Assembly (NCBI RefSeq): GCF_015832195.1
Contig: NC_052030.1
Span: 12,543,439-12,607,438 of the forward strand
DNA from: Motacilla alba alba
Taxonomy: Eukaryota; Chordata; Aves; Passeriformes; Motacillidae
DNA: 64,000 bases
Direction of reading: 5' to 3'
Positions 35,513-47,128 of the stretch are shown piece by piece. Made by a program: the position numbers and the translations under genes. Within the stretch, counting starts at the first letter, position 1. Every line of letters begins with the position of its first letter. The notes under the pieces are model-generated. The model saw nothing but the letters and a program-made list of their open reading frames with translations. It made no database searches and had not been told where the DNA came from.

Positions 35513-37624
35513 ATGCACCTCTAAAGCAGGCACAGCGTGGAGACAGGCATGGTTGGCCCCCAGAGACACCTGCTATCTATTACCAGCATCTCCAAGGACA
35601 AGCCATTCCAATTTTAAGCAACAGTTAATCCTGACACCAAATCAGAGTTGCTAATGGTTACAGAAGCGTTTTCACAGTGAAGTGCTGTTCTCCTTCAGTT
35701 GCCAAATTGTTACCAATTCAACCATTGAAGTCATGCAAGTTTTCCTCTTATCCAGCCTCTGAAAACGTCCTGCTAAAAGGAGCTGTTCCTGGAGGAGCTG
35801 CACGTCCATCATACACACAAAAATCAGATGCAACACTTCTGACAACGAAAACAAGTCCAGCAGGACATTCAGGGCTTTCTCTGGTTTTATGGATGGCTCA
35901 ATAAACAGAATAACCGTGTCGGGGGGATTAACCCGTCCCTGGAAACTCTACAGAGTGCAGATTATGCTGATCTCAGTTTAAGGCCAAGTCCTCGAGGCTT
36001 GGGAGGACCCCTTCAGCTCAAAAGGTGCTGCTGGTGTGTTCTCCCTGCTGAACAGGGCTGAGGGGGGTTGTTTCCATCTCCACCCCAAGGTAAATCCTGT
36101 CATTCAGGTGCTCCTGTGCATCTCCAGTGCAGCTCCTCCAGGAGGGGTTCAGTGCTGCCCTGCTGAAGATAAAGGATTGTCTGAGAGTCTTTTGGGTCTT
36201 CCCCCCCAAATGGCTTTCTTTGGAATTAATGGAGGCACAGAGTCCACAATAAAAAAATAATTAAAAAGCTGATTGATGTGGCAGCCCCATTTGTTTTCCC
36301 CCAAAACTGAGCAACAAACGACATCCAGAGCATTCAACCTGCCAGAAAACAGAAGTGAAAAGCTCCTCCCATGGTGCTTCAGAGCTGGGGGCTCTCCCAT
36401 TTTCCTCAAGTGCTGCGTGAAGCCACGGCCATTACTTCATGAAAAATCCCTTTTTTAGCATTCAGAATGCCACTGCCTCTGTGGTGCTTCCATCCTTCAA
36501 ACACTCGTGTGCTGCTCTGTGTCTGTCAGCCAAGCTCTGCCCGTTCCACTCCTTTCATGTTCCCCCCGTGCCCTCGGCTCCCCGGAGCTCCTGCAGCGTT
36601 CCATCCCTGCTCTGATCCCAGCACCTGCCACTGCTCCCCTTGGATCCTGCTTCCTGCGCTCAGGAGCGTTCTGTGCCGAGTTATTCTCGGGATTCTAACC
36701 ATTTCCATCAACGGATTTTACAAGTTTTATCTCCCCTACATTTTTAATTTAATTTTTTTTTTTCCTCCTCCTGGTGCCAAACTGCAGCTGTGGGTGAGGG
36801 GGAAGCAGGGAAATGGAAGTTAAATACCAAGTCTGGAAGGGTTAGAAAAGCAAGGAAGTCTCAGAGGGGATGACATCATTTTGTATTTGTATCTTTCTCT
36901 TCGTATTTCGACAAAATCAAACCTGGCCAGTCAAAATTTTTAATAAGAATTGTACAGAGAATTAACACGCTGATTCCACCATAACAGTGATGGGAAATTT
37001 CAAGTGTTCTGCCAAATTTCACATTTAAGTTATTTTTGAAAATGCCAAAATGCTTCTTCCAAAAGTATTCCAGTGAAATTTTAACATTTTCCCCTGAAAT
37101 TATTTTGGCTCCAGCTTTCATTTACTCCTTTTTTATTGTTAAAGAAAAGGCAAGAAAGCATCAGCGAAGGAAAGCTTCTCAAAACAAAACCTTGATGAGG
37201 AAAAAAGTTTCAATTTCCTTAAAGAAGAGTTTAAATCAGTCATTTTCACCCTGAATTTCATCGTTTCCACCAGGCTAAAAATTGTCCCATTTTCATTCTG
37301 CTGCACTTTGCATTTCCATGGACAATGCCATAAACAGCACGTCTGCCCAACCTATAATTTCTGTCCTCCACTGGAATCTGCCAATTTGGTAAATTACAGC
37401 AGAGCAAACAAATGGATTTGTCCCAGCTGTAATGAGATGTATCCATGGTACCTGCAGCGTGTGACTGTCATTAAAGAATGAGGAATCTTAGTGCTGGATT
37501 AGCAGCGCTCAGCCCTGTCTGATTGAACAATCCCCACTCTGTTTATTTCTGCTCGCTCTGACTGAAGGTGTGATGAGAGCTGGGAGCACTGTCCTGCTGC
37601 TGTTCCACCGCCACTCCCACCAAC
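35513..37624. other. Unique sequence
   Basis: AT-rich single-copy DNA with a GC-rich island at about 36480-36680. No gene, RNA or transposon recognised. Confidence 0.4.
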
Positions 37625-37989
37625 CTGGGCAGCCAGTAAAATGAACTCACAGATGCACCCAAGCCCTTTGATGCTGCTGGTGCACAGGGGCAGGAATTTC
37701 AGTGGGGCAGAGAAATCCCAGATCCTCAGGGACACACAGAGCCCAACCTGTGCAGTCAATACAATAAATTCACAGATGCACCCAAGCCCTTTGACTCTGC
37801 TGGTGCACAGGGGCAGGAATTTCAGTGGGGCAGAGAAATCCCAAATCCTCAGGGACACACAGAGCCCAACCTGGGCAGCCAAATAAAATAAATTCACAGA
37901 TGCACCCAAGCCCTTTGACTCTGCTGGTGCACAGGGGCAGGAATTTCAGTGGGGCAGAGAAATCCCAAATCCTCAGGGACACACAGGGC
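37625..37989. repeat. Tandem triplication, 123-124 bp unit
   Basis: Three copies with CACAGATGCACCCAAGCCCT at about 37648, 37771 and 37895. Each continues with CTGGTGCACAGGGGCAGG and AATTTCAGTGGGGCAGAG and ends CAGGGACACACAG. Copies 2 and 3 are closer to each other (TTTGACTCTGC, CCCAAATCC) than to copy 1 (TTTGATGCTGC, CCCAGATCC). Confidence 0.95.
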
Positions 37990-38520
37990 CACAGCCAAGG
38001 CTCCCCTGAAATGCTGCTCAGCTCAAAAGCCACAGGGAACCAATGCTTGGATAGAAAGGCAAACGCTACAAAAACCCCTTTCAGACATGAAACAAGAATG
38101 TTTAAAGGACCAAAAAGAAAAGTTTCTTCTCACATTCACTAAACCTGTCCAGGACAGTCGTGTTTTTGAGTCGTGGCACAGACATTTTTCCTTCAGAGAC
38201 TGAACTGAAATGCTTTTCTTCCTTCCTCCCCACGTGCCAGTGAGGCCCAGTTTAGAAAATAAGAGTTCACTCAGCACTCAGGGCTGAGCTGAGAGAAGAA
38301 CTACCAACCATCTTCCCTCTGGAGGAGCCACTGGGAATTTTCAGTGCTAGGGATGAACAAAACCCCGAGCAGATGTTCAAGGGCTCTGTTTCCTCCCTTT
38401 GCCCTTCCAGCTGTGCAGCCACAAACCAAAGGTGGCTTTGTTGGAGTATCAGCGTGGGACAGGCCCTTCCAGAAAGCTGGCTCTGCTCCAGGGGCCCTGA
38501 GGATGTTTTTCCTGTTCCTT
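37990..38520. other. Unique sequence
   Basis: Single-copy DNA with no recognised feature. Confidence 0.4.
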
Positions 38521-38795
38521 TCATATATACATATCCACACTTATAATAATAATTATTATTTATTATTATAATAAATATAATAATATTAAATATATAAAAA
38601 TAATAAAGAATAAATTAAAAATAAATAATGATTTTACATTAATAAACAATGGATAATAGAATAATAATATTATTTAATAATATTAATTATATAATATATT
38701 ATATAATTATTATATAATATTTATTATTACAATATTATATATACATTTTATATATATATATATATAAATATTATAATAATAAATATTTTGGGAGC
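38521..38795. repeat. TA-rich low-complexity tract
   Basis: About 275 bases built from AATAATTATTATTT, TAATATTAAATATA and ATATATATATATA words. It holds many overlapping inverted repeats. It is the third such tract in the window. Confidence 0.92.
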
Positions 38796-39866
38796 CTCAA
38801 ACATGTGCTGTTGAGTTTCCTACTTTGGAATCATGCAGAGAAAGTGTCTGCTAAAATAATAAGCACAACTGTAGAGTTTCACCAAGAATAGATCTCACCA
38901 TGCTCTATTCACAGCTCGCTCTAGGAAGACAGAAGAGGAAGGAAGGAAGGAAGGGAAGTAATTGCTGTTTAATTATATCATAAAAACATCAGCTGCCGTT
39001 GCCAGTGAGTGCCACCCCATGCACAATTCCAGCCTTTGGGGCTCCTGGGAGCCCAGAAAAGGCAAAATGCCCGGAGCCCAGCACCCCAAACCACCCTCAT
39101 TTATCACCCACGTCTCACCCAGACGTTTCCAGCTGCCAAGGCAGGACCCAGCTCCCCTTCTGTCCCTAATTCCCATCTCCACACCTGCCTGCTCATTGCC
39201 CTGGCCTTGCTCTTGGCAGGTGTGACCCCACTCAAGGATTCTGCAGCCAAAACCAGCTGCAGGTGTGAAAAACTCAGCAGAAAGCAGCTGAGAGCTCAGA
39301 GAGTGCTGCAAAGTGGAATTAACAGCAACGGCAGAGCCTGGGGGGACACCCAAAGCTGACCTCCAGAGCAGGGCTCCCCTCTCAGGGGGAGCAGTGAATG
39401 TCCTGGGCACTGTCCCAGCACTGCTGTCCTCTATTCCAGTGCTCACAGACCCTGGGGGCTCCTCTGGTGTCCTGCAGCATCTCCTGCCTGGCCCAGTGCT
39501 CCTCTCATTCCTCCTGCATTCCCTGCCTACAGAACCAAAGCTCTCCTTTGCCTTCTTTTTGTTTTTAATTTATCCAGGAGTGGTGTTTCCACATCTCTGA
39601 GTGCCCCTCCATCCAGGGGCCACAGCCACGTCCCTGAGCTGAGGCAGAAGGTGTTTGTGAGGGTTTGGGCTGCAGGATGCAGGTGGGGTTTTGTGTCTGA
39701 GCCTCAGTGAACAAGCAGAGCAGCAGTTCCCACTTCTGGCTCTGCACAGGAGCACTCCCAGGGCTCTGCCAGCTCCCCTCATCCCCAGCAGCTAAACCCT
39801 CGCAGAGGAAATCAGAAAAGCAGCAGGTATTTCTCCAAAGGCCCTGGCCATGGAGCAATTGCTGCA
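38796..39866. other. Unique sequence
   Basis: Single-copy DNA. A short GGAA microsatellite lies at 38937-38957. No gene recognised. Confidence 0.4.
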
Positions 39867-39939
39867 GAATCACAGAATCACAATCCCAGAGTTTCTAGCT
39901 TGGAAGAGACCTTTGAGATCATCGAGTCCAAGCCATGTT

Positions 39940-40179
39940 CTAGCACCTCAACCAGATCATGGCACCCAGTGCCACATCCAGTCTGTTTTTAAACAAATCC
40001 AGGGATGGTGACTCCACCACCTCCCCGGGCAGATGATTCCAGTGTTTGACCACTCTTTCTGTGAAAAACTTCCTCCTCAATTCCAGCCTGGATCTCCCTT
40101 GGCACAGCCTGAGACTGTGTCCTCTTGTTCTGTCTGTGTTGCCCAAAGAAAGAGACCGACCCCAGCTCAGCACAGCCAC
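39940..40179 (-). pseudogene. CR1 ORF2 C-terminal remnant
   Basis: An open minus-strand frame encodes the end of the CR1 endonuclease/reverse-transcriptase polyprotein. Visible signature pieces are [28 protein letters not shown] and [11 protein letters not shown], the conserved tail after the polymerase domain. Only about 80 codons remain. The polymerase core with its catalytic aspartates and the endonuclease are absent because of 5' truncation, so the fragment is inert. Confidence 0.9.
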
Positions 40180-40286
40180 CCTTCAGGAGCTGCAGAGAGT
40201 GACAAGGTCACCTCTGAGTCCCCCCAGCTCAGCACAGCCACCCTTCAGGAGCTGCAGAGAGTGACAAGGTCACCTCTGAGTCTCCT
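40163..40286 (-). repeat. 62-bp tandem duplication inside the CR1
   Basis: CAGCTCAGCACAGCCACCCT begins at 40163 and again at 40225. Each copy continues through CAGGAGCTGCAGAGAGTGAC and ends CACCTCTGAGTC. The copies are nearly identical, so the duplication is recent relative to the insertion or was inherited from a source copy. Confidence 0.92.
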
Positions 40287-40440
40287 TTTTTCCAGGCTGA
40301 GCACCCCCATCTCCCTCAGTCATTCCTCACAGGGTTTGTGTTCCCAGCCCCTCTCCAGCCTCGTTGCCTCCTCTGGACACGCTCGAGCCTCTCAACGTCC
40401 CTCCTAAACTGAGGGGCCAGAGCTGGACACAACACTCAAG

Positions 40441-41339
40441 GTAATAAAGGCTGCAGCCACCCTGGGGAAGCCACTCCTCTCCCTGTGCCAGGGGACAGAT
40501 GGAAGAGCAGAGATCAGGGTGTCACGCACACCCCCAGGGTGCAGACACACCTTGGCCTGTCCCAGCCTCTGGCTGCAGGCACGTCAGATGCCAGCTCCTT
40601 CTATTTTTATTCACTCGTGGCAGATGTGCAGCTTTCCCCTCTGTTCACTTCATTCAGCTTGAGAGGGTTGTAAAAAAAAGCAAAAAATTATTTTAAAAAA
40701 GAGCTAAATTGCTCTACCTTGTTGCAGACTTTCCTTGCAAGACCTGCTCCAGATCCCTGGATCCTTCATCCTCTGTTCTGAATGGCAGAGGCAGGAGAGA
40801 AATGGTTTTCTCCCTGATCCTCTGCTGGGGTGGGCAGGAGGAAGCAGCGCTGGCCCCTCGTTGTGCTGCTGTGGGGAAACAGGGGGATGAGCAGGAGGGA
40901 GCAGAGCTCCAGCCCCAGAACTGGGATTTCCAGCCTGGAGGATGACCCTGCATGTTCTGCTAGCAGCTCTGAGCTTTGGGTCAGCACCTCTTGGGACAGG
41001 ATTTGGGTCAGGGAATTCAGGTGATTCCTCCTTCTGTCCCTGCACGTTTTACCCCGCACAGCCAGCCTGGGGGTGGGGGCTTTGCTTCAGTTCACAGCCA
41101 CCCCAAAGCACAGCGCCCCAAATCACCTGCAGCCAGATGGGAAATGCAACATCAGCAATGAAAGGCAGCTCAGGCTTTTTTTTTTTTTTTTTTGTGCTCC
41201 AATTTATGGAAATGGTGTGATAAACTCCTTGGGAATTGGCACATTTTGGGGCTTGATTTGGAAGTTTTGCATTCCTCTCAGAAAAAGCTGTCAGTACTCC
41301 ATAATGACACCACTTTCCCTTGAAAATAAGTCTCTGTAA
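40441..41339. other. Unique sequence
   Basis: Single-copy DNA with a 17-nt T run at about 41177-41193. No gene recognised. Confidence 0.4.
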
Positions 41340-41870
41340 TGAAAGAACTTGGATCCTCCAGTCAAAAAAATTATGTTTATAGGCCTCTTTCTACAGCAGA
41401 CTCCAGCATGTGAGAGGATATGGATGTGGGATTGAACTCCTTTTCATTTGGTGTAATAGTCAATAGTGGCTAATCACATATTGCATTTTTACTTGGGGGA
41501 AATGATCTCATTATATCAGTTTTTGATCCCCCATGATGCCTGAGACTCAGTAAATGAGAAGGTTTCCAAGTGAGTAACTGCATTCTTGATGAAGCTGATT
41601 TCTTTTTATGCAATGCCATAAAGGACATCCCTCCTCATGCTCGTGGTGAGCTCTGTGTAATACCCAGTGTTCCATCATTAGCCAGCCTAAATGGACATTC
41701 ATTGGATTAACATTATCGTGTTGGAATTTCTCCTGCAAAATAACACATTAGAGATCATTGCTGGAGTTTTTGCTGCAAGGCACCACTGCTGGTAATCAAA
41801 ATCTCATTAAAAGGAATTCATATATTCTGTAGCCCAGAGGATCTCAGTTTCATTCCCTCCCCTGTCCCTG
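41340..41870. promoter_or_regulatory. Candidate conserved non-coding regulatory element
   Basis: Long non-repetitive AT-rich block with GTGGCTAATCACATATTGCA, GGATTAACATTATCG, TCATTAGCCAGCC and GGTAATCAAAATCTCATT. The density of TAAT/ATTA cores and even composition over 500 bp are typical of conserved developmental elements. Evidence is textural only. Confidence 0.3.
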
Positions 41871-43259
41871 GGCCTGCCATGCACTGATTTATTTGGGAGT
41901 TTTACCTGAGGAAAATCTGCCCAGTTGGCCTCTTTCAAGTGTCAGAGGTACAAACGGAATTAGACACCAACTTGTTTACATACATTCAGTGGGAAAAAAA
42001 TTCCCTTCTCTCTTTTTGCCAGTTCCAATCAACATTTTAAAGGAAGGAGAACTGTTTAAAGAGCCCTGCTGTGATGCATGGCCAGATGAGAGCTTCCTGT
42101 GACATTGCAATCTGTTTGCCTGCAAGGTGACACAGCTTTAGACACATTCTGCCTTGTAACTACATTTTCTTTTAGTTTTGCCTCTCCACTTTGACTGAAT
42201 TTCTTTCAGATCACGGATTACTTCTAAACATAACTCAGTAATCACCACAACCAAATCCTACTGAAAGGAGGTGTGGGGCCTGAATTTTAGACAGAGTGGT
42301 GCTCGCCTGTGACCAAGCAGAAAAAATAGAGGACAGTTTGCACTAATCACAAAGTAATTAATATTTATTTTTGTTTCAAAATCGAGATTATCATGAGAAT
42401 AACTGCCCTGTTTCATTTAAAAACCCAAGTAGCTGAATCCATCTCCCCTCTATCACAGACATGCAAGAGACACCTTGGCTGAGCAGAACCATTCTGGATT
42501 TTGTGCCTTTTTTTTGTGTTTCAGGTGAGTCTTTCCTCTGTGATCTGGGGTGGCACAAAGACACCAAATTTGGTTCTTCAGGTAAAATTCCTCTCCATCT
42601 CAAGGTGAGCTCCCCGGGCTGCTGCACTGTTGGGATTTTGGCAGCACTTTATGGAGGATGGAGTGATGGGCTGGGGACAGGATGTTTTTCCAAGCTAAGC
42701 ACACCAAAGGTGCTCCAAGAGTCACTTTTAGCCTGGAGAAATGAAGTTCCTGTGCCTCTTCTCACTGCCAGGGCAGGCACGGGTGGAGGCTGAGGGAAGG
42801 CAAAAAGGAACCTTGAGCCCAGAACTCCAGCCCTGTTCTCCACCCGTGTTTTCACCACACCTGCCCTCTTCACTTGGGACAGTGATTGAATATTTGAGTG
42901 CACATTGCTAATTCACAGTGACCTTGCTGAGTCTGCAAGGGAAATGCCTCGATTCCAGAGAGCTGCTTCCTTCCTTCAGCCACAGTGTCCACCCCACCTG
43001 AGCATCATGAACAGCCAACCCCAGCTGGCTGCTTGCTCCAGTCCTGATCTCTGTAGATGAACCAAAATCCAGCTGATCTCGGTAAAGCAGCACCAAACCC
43101 AGCAGATAAACCCCCTGGGCTCCCCACGACCCCTCCTCAGCCATTTCACAAACTGATCCCCTCAGCTGGGAGGAATTTTGGAAGGAATCCGAGATGAATT
43201 TTTTTAGATTATGTAATTTATTTTTCTTATCTTCCAGATAGGCAGGAAGGTGAGTTTGG
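41871..43259. other. Unique sequence
   Basis: Single-copy DNA, AT-rich to about 42450 and then mixed. No gene recognised. Confidence 0.4.
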
Positions 43260-43289
43260 CTCACATCTCCACTGCATGGCTCAGAAAGT

Positions 43290-43690
43290 CTCAAGACTTC
43301 TAGTTACAAGACCTTTTAAAGGTTTACTGACAAATAAAACACTGCCAACAAAGATTTTTATGTTTTTGACCCAATCCTTAAACATTTTGTCTTATGGAGC
43401 CATGCTGCAGTGTGAGCTTTCTTAGCCAATCCTGTCATGACACACAAACCTACAGCACTGCATTCTAAACTTCTTGTTTTCTTCTGGAACTACTTTAATT
43501 TTTTCTATATCTTAAACTCTAAACTTCCCTCCACTTAGCTCAACGTGTCTCTGCTTCAAACTATAAATCCCCTATGATTCTCCATTAAAATAATCCACTG
43601 TAAATTCTCGCTTTAGCACCTCAGTTTGGGAGCCTTTTCCAAAGTCTCAGAGCAAATCCTGTGTTTGATTCTGAGCTTTGGCTTACAGGC
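43290..43690 (-). mobile_element. Possible old LTR or ERV-derived sequence
   Basis: Read on minus, the block has AGGATTGGCTAAGAAAGC, CATGGCTCCATAAGAC, AAAATGTTTAAGGATTGGGT and GTTTTATTTGTCAGTAAACC, ending near GTAACTAGAAGTCTTGAGAC. This resembles avian LTR sequence as I remember it (short transcribed region with a polyA-type motif near the end). No target duplication or sharp left end was found, so the class and boundaries are uncertain. It could also be unique DNA. Confidence 0.38.
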
Positions 43691-46600
43691 CCACAGTCCT
43701 GGGAGTTTTTGACAGTTCAGATTCCAGCACCCAGCTAGGATTCCACGGGAGATTTATTGGATTGATTTATTTATTCCCGGGGCTCCCTGTGCCAGGCAGT
43801 GCCAGGTGGGCACAAGATAGGAGGGTGCAGGCTTGGAACTGCTGGAGTGGCACAAAACCACCAAATTCACTTTCAGCCCCCTTGGAATCCTGAAATATTT
43901 TTAGGGTGAATGCAGCGCCTGAGAGCCGTGGGAGGGTTTGGAAAGCTTTGCTGTTTTTTGGGCTTTTGGCCCCTCTGAACTCCCCACACCAAACGCAGGA
44001 ATGATTTTTGTTTGTTTGGAAACACCTGGGAGATTTCCATCCCCATCTCTGAGCTGGGACCGTTCTTTAGTTGCTAATGCAGGGAACACTTTAATGACCT
44101 TCCCAAGTGCCCGGGGTAATTAATCACTGATTGCTTTTAGAAGTTGCTTTTCCAAGGTACCAGCTCAGACTAAGCTTGTTTTCTGATGCTCACTCATCCA
44201 TGGAACGCTCACCTTGTGACTAAAATCACTTTTTCTTTAATATAATGAGATCTGAGAAGAGTCCTCTGCGGGTTTCCCAAATCCCAGAGAAAACCCCAGA
44301 GCGGCACGTTGGGGTGACAACGAACATTTAATTTCCCTCACCTTCAGCACGGGCACTTGTAGCTGGAAAAGGAAACGAGCCAGGATTTAGGGAGAGCTGC
44401 TCACAGGCAATCTCCTTCATGCTCCTTCAGAGCAATGGGCTCTGAGTTTCTTCACCTCATCGAAAAACCCCTGCTCTTTTACTGCCTCTCACCATTTAAA
44501 TTAGGATTTTTAAGATTTTTTAAGGATGTTTTAAGGCCGTGTAAGTTCTGCAAGGTGCCACAGGTTCATCCAGCTGGCTGTGTCCAGGAACAGATTTTCT
44601 ATGGAACCTCCTGTTCCACAGGAGCAATGGGCTCAGAGGGGATGAAAAATTAAATTTTGGGAGGAATTGCTGTGCCTGGCAGTGCTGGGCAGCAGCACAG
44701 GTTAAAGCCAAAGCAGATGATCAGTAACCACAATTTTAATGGAATTACCAAAGCCTCAGCCAGAGCATCCCAGCATTAGTGAGTTCCTTAAGGATATCTG
44801 GTATTTCTAGTTCAGATTTTTTTTAGAAGTCCATCTTCATAAACTGTGGAATAAGCACAGGAAACCTTCCTTTTTTTTTTTTTTATTCATAGTTTTGTCC
44901 TTAAAAACCGTTTCAGGTGGAATTCTTTCCTCCCTTCCTTTGCAGTTGGCTGCAGGTTTGTTTTTCTGATATGACTGGGAACAAACTTGCACACACAGAC
45001 AATTTCCTGACATTTCTCTACCCAGCTGCTGCCATCATCATGATGTGTGGGTGCTGCTGCTTAGCTGTGTTACTGATATCCACACCCAGAGATCTAAAAG
45101 GAAAATATTCTCCATTAAATCCACTGGCCCTTCTTCTGGGAAAGAAGCTGAATATTCTCATTATGACTTCTATTTTTTTTATTTTAATCACATCTCAAAT
45201 TGGCTTCATTTGATCTCAGCTGCCTTTGTCCTAAAGCTATTGCTTTTGTTCTTCTTTTTCTGAAAGCCAGGGTTTGTGATTTTGGGAAAGGAGAAATAAG
45301 CTTTTCCTCTCAAGTTTTATTTCATTGCTCTGTGCTTTGCTTGGAAGATTGTAGCTTGAGGACAGAAAGTTACATTGACGTGGGGAGAGGATGGAGCAAG
45401 CTATAGGAATCCACATTGTAGAAGCAAATTTTAGTTTTGCTTCAATTTCAGTCACAAGCAGAATCCACTCGCCAGGGTTTGCGTTCGTGACAATTACCCT
45501 GAAATTCAGAATCGCTCCACAATCTCTCTTGTCTTTGTTTTACCTCCTGAGTTTCATTTGGAATCGGTGATTACTGAGCTCAGTCAAGCTGCCTTCCCCC
45601 TAAATGCCTGCAATTCAGGATTTTATAGTTGGTTTCCTGGTCCAGATGCTATTTAGAGCTATATTTATGCTCACAACTGGAACTGCAAGCCCTCCTCCAG
45701 CCTCTGGCTACGGCACAGCTGTGCTCAGCCAGATGTTCTGAGGATACAGAGGAAACCATCCCTGAAATAAACCCGTGCCCTGCTCAGCCAATCTTGTGTT
45801 TGTGTGACAATGCACGAGGAAAGCTGTGCACCAAAAACCAGCAATGAATTTAATCCCTTGCTCTCTGCCCACTCAGCCAAGGAATCAGCAAATCCAGGTG
45901 AATTCAGTGAGCAGCTCTGGATTGATATTAATGAAAGAGAAAAGCTCTGAAGCTCTCCTGCATCAGAAGCACCTGAGCACGGGGTCAGCACTTGTGGCAG
46001 CCTGTCACATCTCCTCCCTGCCTTCCCTCCCCTTTCCTGCCTTGGCAGTTATTTCTTAAATGCCAAAGTTCTCCACAGCAGCTCGTGGCCCTTGCTGATA
46101 AAATGTTTCTCTCCATTGCAAGTGCAAAGTTGGAAAAATCAATTGTCTGTGTTATCAGGCAGAGCATTTTCACTTTTTAGCTGTAGAATTTTGTCTGACT
46201 TTTCCAAAAACAGAGAAAAAAGAAAAGGTTTTCTGTCACTTACTAAAACTACAGAGCCTCTGCTTTCTACTGGGCCTCCCTCTCAGGTCCTGGAGAATTC
46301 TGCCTGGAGAATGGCAGCCAGCCCAAACCTGCATGAAACTCCCATCTAAATATGACATCCAAAGCCAGTCTGAAATGTGACAGGTTTACAAAACAGCACC
46401 TCTGAGGTTTTGTCCAAGAATCTGAACTAAACATTCTTCTGGAACTGAAAAAGGGCTGGTGGTTGAGCCTGGAGGCTCTGTTCAATTCCCTGAACCTCCC
46501 TGGGGAATTCTGAAATACAATTATTTATAATGTATAATAATATCCCATAGATAACATAATAGAAATCATATTTATAATATTGTTTATTAGCTTACAAAGG

Positions 46601-47005
46601 TTCTGTGTTTATTTGCTTGCTCAGACACTTTTTTTCATGATGTTTGACTACGACAGAAATACCTGAGCAGCATCCTGTCACCACAGGGCTGGAATGACCC
46701 TTGGCCAAGAAAAGGGATTTCCCTAACTTGAGTCAGGCTTTAAAATCCTGCATTTTGGGGGTGATCAGCTGAAAAGCTGATGCAAACACTGGGTGATACA
46801 AGCCTTGAGTAAAGGCTTCTGCATCCAATTCAAACAGGAAACCTCTCGAAGCCCCTGCAATGATGCCTCAGGATTTTGGCTTTTATGTTTTTCTTGTAAA
46901 ACATGAAAAACAAAACCCACCTGGTTTTAGGTAGCCCTGAAAAGGCATCAGCAGGATTCACCAGGATCCCAGCAAACGCTCCAGAGGGCCTGGGAGCTGA
47001 AGGAC
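43691..47005. other. Unique sequence
   Basis: Single-copy DNA of alternating composition. A T run lies at 44868-44884. An AT-rich segment of about 100 bp is at 46510-46600. Open frames of up to 98 codons carry no recognised domain. Confidence 0.4.
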
Positions 47006-47122
47006 TGTGGCATTCACATTTTCTGAAACATCCCTTTGCCCAGGATTTTTCTCCTGGGAAGCTGAGAAGCCTTGGAGAAAAATCCTGGGCAAAGGGATTT
47101 TTCAGAAAATGTGAACGCCACA
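47006..47122. mobile_element. 117-bp palindromic LTR-like foldback element with 6-bp target duplication
   Basis: Arms 47006-47054 and 47074-47122 are 49 bp each and complementary at 47 of 49 positions, around a 19-bp centre containing GGAAGCTGAGAAGCC. The termini are TGTGGC and GCCACA, the TG/CA ends of LTR elements. AAGGAC flanks both sides exactly (47000-47005 and 47123-47128), a 6-bp target duplication like those of the two ERVK-like solo LTRs in this window. The left arm plus centre resembles the 5' end of that LTR family (CTTTTGCCAGGATTTTC, then GGGAAGCTGAGAAGCCTTGG). It has no coding capacity. Transcribed, it would fold into a long hairpin. Confidence 0.85.
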
Positions 47123-47128
47123 AAGGAC

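Larger units (their letters stand above)
39867..40440 (-). mobile_element. CR1 LINE, 5'-truncated 3' end
   Basis: The left edge AGAATCACAGAATCAC is the reverse complement of the CR1 3' tail repeat, so the element lies on minus with its 3' end at 39867. The body contains the familiar CR1 3' UTR and ORF2 end (GAAGAGACCTTTGAGATCAT, GTGAAAAACTTCC, CTGTGTCCTCTTGTTCTG). It fades at about 40440 after GAGCTGGACACAACACTC, which is typical 5' truncation. An internal 62-bp tandem duplication occupies 40163-40286. CR1 is the dominant LINE of birds and reptiles and moves by target-primed reverse transcription. Confidence 0.95.
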
